A stretch of 64,000 bases of DNA. It comes from Deltaproteobacteria bacterium (GTDB lineage Bacteria; Myxococcota; Myxococcia; Myxococcales; 40CM-4-68-19). Shown here one piece after another: positions 59,469-64,000 of the stretch. The stretch is from positions 30,232-94,231 of the forward strand of contig VBKI01000052.1 in NCBI GenBank assembly GCA_005879535.1, given 5' to 3'. How positions within the stretch are numbered: the stretch's first letter is position 1; every line of letters starts with the position of its first letter. The position numbers and the translations under genes were made by a program. Below the pieces are notes generated by a model. The model did not search any database. It saw nothing but the letters and a program-made list of their open reading frames with translations, and was not told where the DNA came from.

Positions 59469-60998
59469 GTGAGCATCCGAAAGATCCTGATCGCCAACCG
59501 CGGGGAGATCGCCGTCCGGGTGGCGCGCACCTGCAGGGAGATGGGCCTCCGCACCGTCGCCATCTACAGCGACGCGGACCGCGCGGCGCTGCACGTGCGC
59601 TCGTGCGACGAAGCCGTGCGCGTCGGTCCGCCCGCATCCCGCGAGAGCTATCTGGTGATCGAGAACGTCATCGCCGCCTCCAAGGCAACCGGCGCCGATG
59701 CCGTCCACCCCGGTTATGGCTTTCTCTCCGAGAACGCAAAATTCGCCCGCGCCTGCGCCGCCGCCGGAATCACGTTCATCGGCCCGCCACCCGAGGCGAT
59801 GGACGAGATGGGCGAGAAGACCCGTGCCCGCCGCAAGGCCATCGAAGCGGGCGTACCCGTCGTCCCCGGCATGAAGGAGCCGATCCCGGAAGGCGGAGAG
59901 GCCGCCGCCAAGAAATACGCGGTCTCCATCGGGTACCCCATCATGCTCAAGGCTGCCGCCGGCGGGGGCGGCAAGGGCATGCGGCTGGTTGCCGACCCCA
60001 AGGACTTCGATTCGGCGCTGGCCACGGCTCAGCGGGAAGCGGCCAGCTCGTTCGGCGATGCCCGCGTCTACATCGAGAAAGCGGTAGCGCGCCCCCGCCA
60101 CGTCGAGATCCAGGTCTTCGCCGACACCCAGGGCAACTGCATCTGGCTGGGCGAGCGCGAGTGCAGCGTGCAGCGGCGGCACCAGAAGGTGATCGAGGAG
60201 ACGCCGAGCGCCGTCGTCACTCCCGAGCTGCGCTCGGAGATGGGCCGGGTGGCGGTGAACGCCGCGAAGGCGGTCAAGTACGTCGGCGCCGGCACCTGCG
60301 AGTTCCTGGTCGACGGCAACACGCGCAACTTCTACTTCCTGGAGATGAACACGCGGCTGCAGGTCGAACACCCCGTCACGGAGTGGTGCACCGGACTCGA
60401 CCTGGTCCGCTGGCAGATCGAGGTCGCCGCGGGTGCGCGGCTGCCGTGGACGCAGGACGACGTGCTGCGGAACCTGCACGGGCACGCAATGGAAGCGCGC
60501 CTCTACGCGGAAGATCCGGCGAAGAACTTCCTGCCCAGCCCCGGCACCATCCTCGAGCTGCGCCTCGCCGAAGGCCCCGGCGTGCGCAACGATTGCGGCG
60601 TGGAGAGCGGCAGCGAGGTGCCCCGCTACTACGATCCGATGATCGGGAAGCTCGCCGTGTGGGCGCGCACGCGCGAGGAAGCGATCGCCCGGCTGCGGCG
60701 GGCCCTGGGCGAGACGGTGGTGAAAGGAATCACCACCAACGTCGCCTACCTGAAAGCGGTCCTCGACCTGGAGGAATTCCGGAAGGGCGACTACGACACC
60801 GGTCTTCTCGCTCATGCGCAGGATCGGCTGCTTCGCCGGGAGAAGACGGGAGACGAGGAGATCGCGCTCGCGGCCGCCGCCATCTGGCAGTTCGAGCAGG
60901 ACCAGCGCGCGGCGCTGCGGCAGCCCGCGGCGTCGGCGCCGGACGGCTCTGCGTGGGCTGTCGCCGGCCGGCTCGCGGCCCTGCGGAGGTCGCGATGA
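59469..60998 (+). CDS. accC: Biotin carboxylase subunit of an acyl-CoA carboxylase
   Basis: 509 residues. ATP-grasp biotin carboxylase: LIANRGEIAVRVARTCREMG, VHPGYGFLSENAKFA, KAAAGGGGKGMRLV, GERECSVQRRHQKVIEE, EMNTRLQVEHPVTE and the C-terminal YYDPMIGKLAVWARTREEAI. It has about 55 residues more than E. coli AccC at the end (EKTGDEEIALAAAAIWQFEQ), as in stand-alone PccA biotin carboxylases. It carboxylates the biotin of the following BCCP, which passes CO2 to propionyl-CoA on PccB. GTG start, TAGTTT 6 nt upstream. Confidence 0.92.
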   Translation: MSIRKILIANRGEIAVRVARTCREMGLRTVAIYSDADRAALHVRSCDEAVRVGPPASRESYLVIENVIAASKATGADAVHPGYGFLSENAKFARACAAAGITFIGPPPEAMDEMGEKTRARRKAIEAGVPVVPGMKEPIPEGGEAAAKKYAVSIGYPIMLKAAAGGGGKGMRLVADPKDFDSALATAQREAASSFGDARVYIEKAVARPRHVEIQVFADTQGNCIWLGERECSVQRRHQKVIEETPSAVVTPELRSEMGRVAVNAAKAVKYVGAGTCEFLVDGNTRNFYFLEMNTRLQVEHPVTEWCTGLDLVRWQIEVAAGARLPWTQDDVLRNLHGHAMEARLYAEDPAKNFLPSPGTILELRLAEGPGVRNDCGVESGSEVPRYYDPMIGKLAVWARTREEAIARLRRALGETVVKGITTNVAYLKAVLDLEEFRKGDYDTGLLAHAQDRLLRREKTGDEEIALAAAAIWQFEQDQRAALRQPAASAPDGSAWAVAGRLAALRRSR

Positions 60999-61498
60999 GA
61001 TACATGGCGATCATCGGCGGCGAGGAACGCCTGATCGAGGTGACCCCGCGGGAAAACGGATACCGCGTGGTGATCGGCGAGCGGGAGCTGGATCTCGACG
61101 CCGTCCACCTGCAGGGATTCGCACTCAGCTTGATCGCCGGCACGCGCAGCTACCGCTGCGACATCGACCCAGGGAAGAATGGACAGATCCGCGTCCTCGT
61201 CGGCGAGACCGTCTATCCGCTCGAGATTCTCGACGAGCGCAGGCTGCGGATGCGGCGCGCGGGCGGAAAGTTCACGCTCGAAGGACCTCAGCGCATCGAC
61301 GCTCCCATGCCGGGGAAGGTCACGCGCGTGCTGGTGAAGGCCGGTGATCAGGTGGAGGAGGGGCAGGGCCTCGTCGTCGTCGAGGCGATGAAGATGGAGA
61401 ACGAGCTGAAGAGTCCGAAGGCCGGAAAAGTCACCGAGCTGCACGCCGTGGAAGGCGAAGCGGTGGAATCGGGAGCGAAGCTCGCCGTCGTATCGTAG
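60995..61498 (+). CDS. Biotin carboxyl carrier protein
   Basis: 167 residues. The C-terminal 70 residues are a biotinyl domain: [20 protein letters not shown] and the biotin site [19 protein letters not shown], with biotinylated Lys133. The N-terminal 95 residues form a beta-rich domain ([20 protein letters not shown]) that may dock BC or CT. The ATG overlaps the accC stop (ATGA). Together with accC and pccB it completes a three-subunit propionyl/acyl-CoA carboxylase. Confidence 0.92.
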   Translation: MRYMAIIGGEERLIEVTPRENGYRVVIGERELDLDAVHLQGFALSLIAGTRSYRCDIDPGKNGQIRVLVGETVYPLEILDERRLRMRRAGGKFTLEGPQRIDAPMPGKVTRVLVKAGDQVEEGQGLVVVEAMKMENELKSPKAGKVTELHAVEGEAVESGAKLAVVS

Positions 61499-61514
61499 CC
61501 GCCGCGCGCGGCGG
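61499..61514. other. GC palindrome immediately after the BCCP stop
   Basis: CCGCCGCGCGCGGCGG is a perfect 16-base palindrome right after the TAG. It could form a hairpin or be chance in this GC-rich sequence; no T-run follows. Confidence 0.3.
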
Positions 61515-61546
61515 TCGCGGTGGAATTGCGTTACAAGCGGGTCACA

Positions 61547-62340
61547 ATGAGCGTCGAGCGCGCCTACCTGCACGGTACCTCTCCCTCCGAGCAGGGACGC
61601 CTGTCGCTCCTCAACCGGCTGATGAACGACGCCGCGATGCGCGAGATCGGCGTCCGCCCCGGCGACTCCATCGTCGACTTCGGCTGCGGCCTCGCCCAGC
61701 TGTCGCTGCAGATGGCGCAGGCCGCCGGCAGGCGGCTGGTCGGAGTCGAGCAGAGCGAGGAGCAACTCGCGCGCGCCGAGCGGCACGATCTGCTCGATCT
61801 TCGCCGCGGCGACGTGACCTCGCCGCCGCTCCACGACGGCGAGTGGGGTTCGTTCGATCTCGCGCACGCGAGGTTCGTGCTCGAGCACGTGCGCGAGCCC
61901 CTCGCCGTCGTCCGGCTGATGGTGCGCGCCGTGCGCCCGCGCGGGCGGGTGGTACTCCAGGACGACGACCACGACGTCTTCCGCTGCTGGCCCGAGCCCG
62001 CCGGCTTCGGGACGCTGTGGCGCGCGTTCCAGCGCACCTACGACCGCCTCGGCTGCGATCCCTACATCGGACGCCGGCTGGTCTCGCTCCTGCACGAGGC
62101 CGGCGCGGCGCCGGTCCGGTCGACGTGGATCTATTTCGGGTCGTGCGCTGCCGAGGCGAACTGGCCCGGATTCGTCGAGAACATCCACAGCCAGCTCGCC
62201 GGAGCGCGGGAAGCAATGGTGCAGGGCGGCCTGCTGGGCGCGGCGGAAATCGATGCGGCGCTGGACGCTTTCCGCGAGTGGGCGCGGCGCCCCGAGGCAG
62301 CGATCTGGTACGCAGTCTGCCTGGCGGAAGGAGCCCGGAG

Positions 62341-62344
<4 letters not shown>
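61547..62344 (+). CDS. Class I SAM-dependent methyltransferase
   Basis: 265 residues. SAM motifs are [17 protein letters not shown] (motif I), [15 protein letters not shown] (acidic loop), and [20 protein letters not shown] (motif post-I). C-terminal part is helical. Substrate unknown; it lies between the BCCP and mutase genes and is coupled to the mutase (ATGA), so it may act on a related cofactor or acyl product. ATG at 61547 is preferred to a GTG at 61520, which has no ribosome site. Confidence 0.85.
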
Positions 62345-63966
<1,622 letters not shown>

Positions 63967-63973
63967 ACACTCC

Positions 63974-64000
63974 ATGCAGATCAGCGTCCTCCTGCCGGCG
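63974..64000 (+). CDS. Start of another gene, possibly a glycosyltransferase
   Basis: Only nine codons (MQISVLLPA) are visible before the window ends. This N-terminus is typical of family 2 glycosyltransferases (ISVxxPA), and does not resemble a B12-binding mutase small subunit. It starts 7 bases after the mutase stop. Confidence 0.35.

Overview
The window is very GC-rich, densely packed and free of obvious foreign DNA. It looks like the chromosome of a myxobacterium (Myxococcota, closest in feel to Anaeromyxobacter-like lineages). The pointers are lipoproteins with Asp/Gly-rich linkers, a large TIGR04551-type outer-membrane protein, many HD-GYP, PilZ and histidine-kinase signalling proteins, a two-gene-type methylmalonyl-CoA mutase, LptM placed before lysA, and a small histone-fold protein of the Bdellovibrio type. 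I see no rRNA, tRNA, CRISPR array, insertion sequence or prophage. No gap longer than about 280 bases lacks a gene.

Layout: 1-5.1 kb holds a broken-off HD-GYP response regulator, a rhodanese, an M28 peptidase, a VKOR protein and a GAF/HD-GYP protein. 5.1-8.0 kb is a minus-strand run: fatty-acid hydroxylase, CPBP protease and HD phosphohydrolase. 8.0-9.5 kb is a NUDIX/metallo-beta-lactamase fusion. 9.5-15.9 kb is a minus-strand operon headed by a TetR regulator (a FadR-type 18-bp palindrome lies upstream), then etfB, etfA, an MBL hydrolase, a Ca2+/H+ antiporter, an EamA permease and a degenerate beta-CASP protein. 16.0-18.6 kb has kdsD, a small ORF, an alpha/beta hydrolase and a DUF4442 protein. 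18.6-31.5 kb is mainly a lysine/diaminopimelate cluster (lptM, lysA, dapA, dapB, a FAH protein, dapC, a CHASE3 kinase, dapD, dapE, folK, a TPR lipoprotein) behind a large porin. 31.6-39.8 kb carries spmAB, envelope proteins, a VanX-like dipeptidase, PilZ, SOD, a PuuD-like membrane protein, a cupin and a pseudouridine synthase. 39.8-48.3 kb has the histone, an M16 protease, prmA, rsmE, a pseudo-rhomboid, pdxH, fumC and RDD. 48.3-54.9 kb has unknown envelope proteins, tandem propeller lipoproteins and an Ada-type alkA/ogt repair pair. 55.0-64.0 kb is a propionyl-CoA to succinyl-CoA cluster (carboxyltransferase, biotin carboxylase, BCCP, mutase large subunit) with a permease, an M23 peptidase and a methyltransferase interleaved.

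Two expression features recur. First, more than 20 gene junctions are start/stop overlaps of the form NTGA, including three where only CTG fits. Second, many transcription-unit heads have a TAnnnT hexamer only 6-10 nt before the start codon, four of them with a good -35 box at 16-18 nt. This implies leaderless or nearly leaderless mRNAs. Gene-family names rest on reading the protein sequences; no searches were run.
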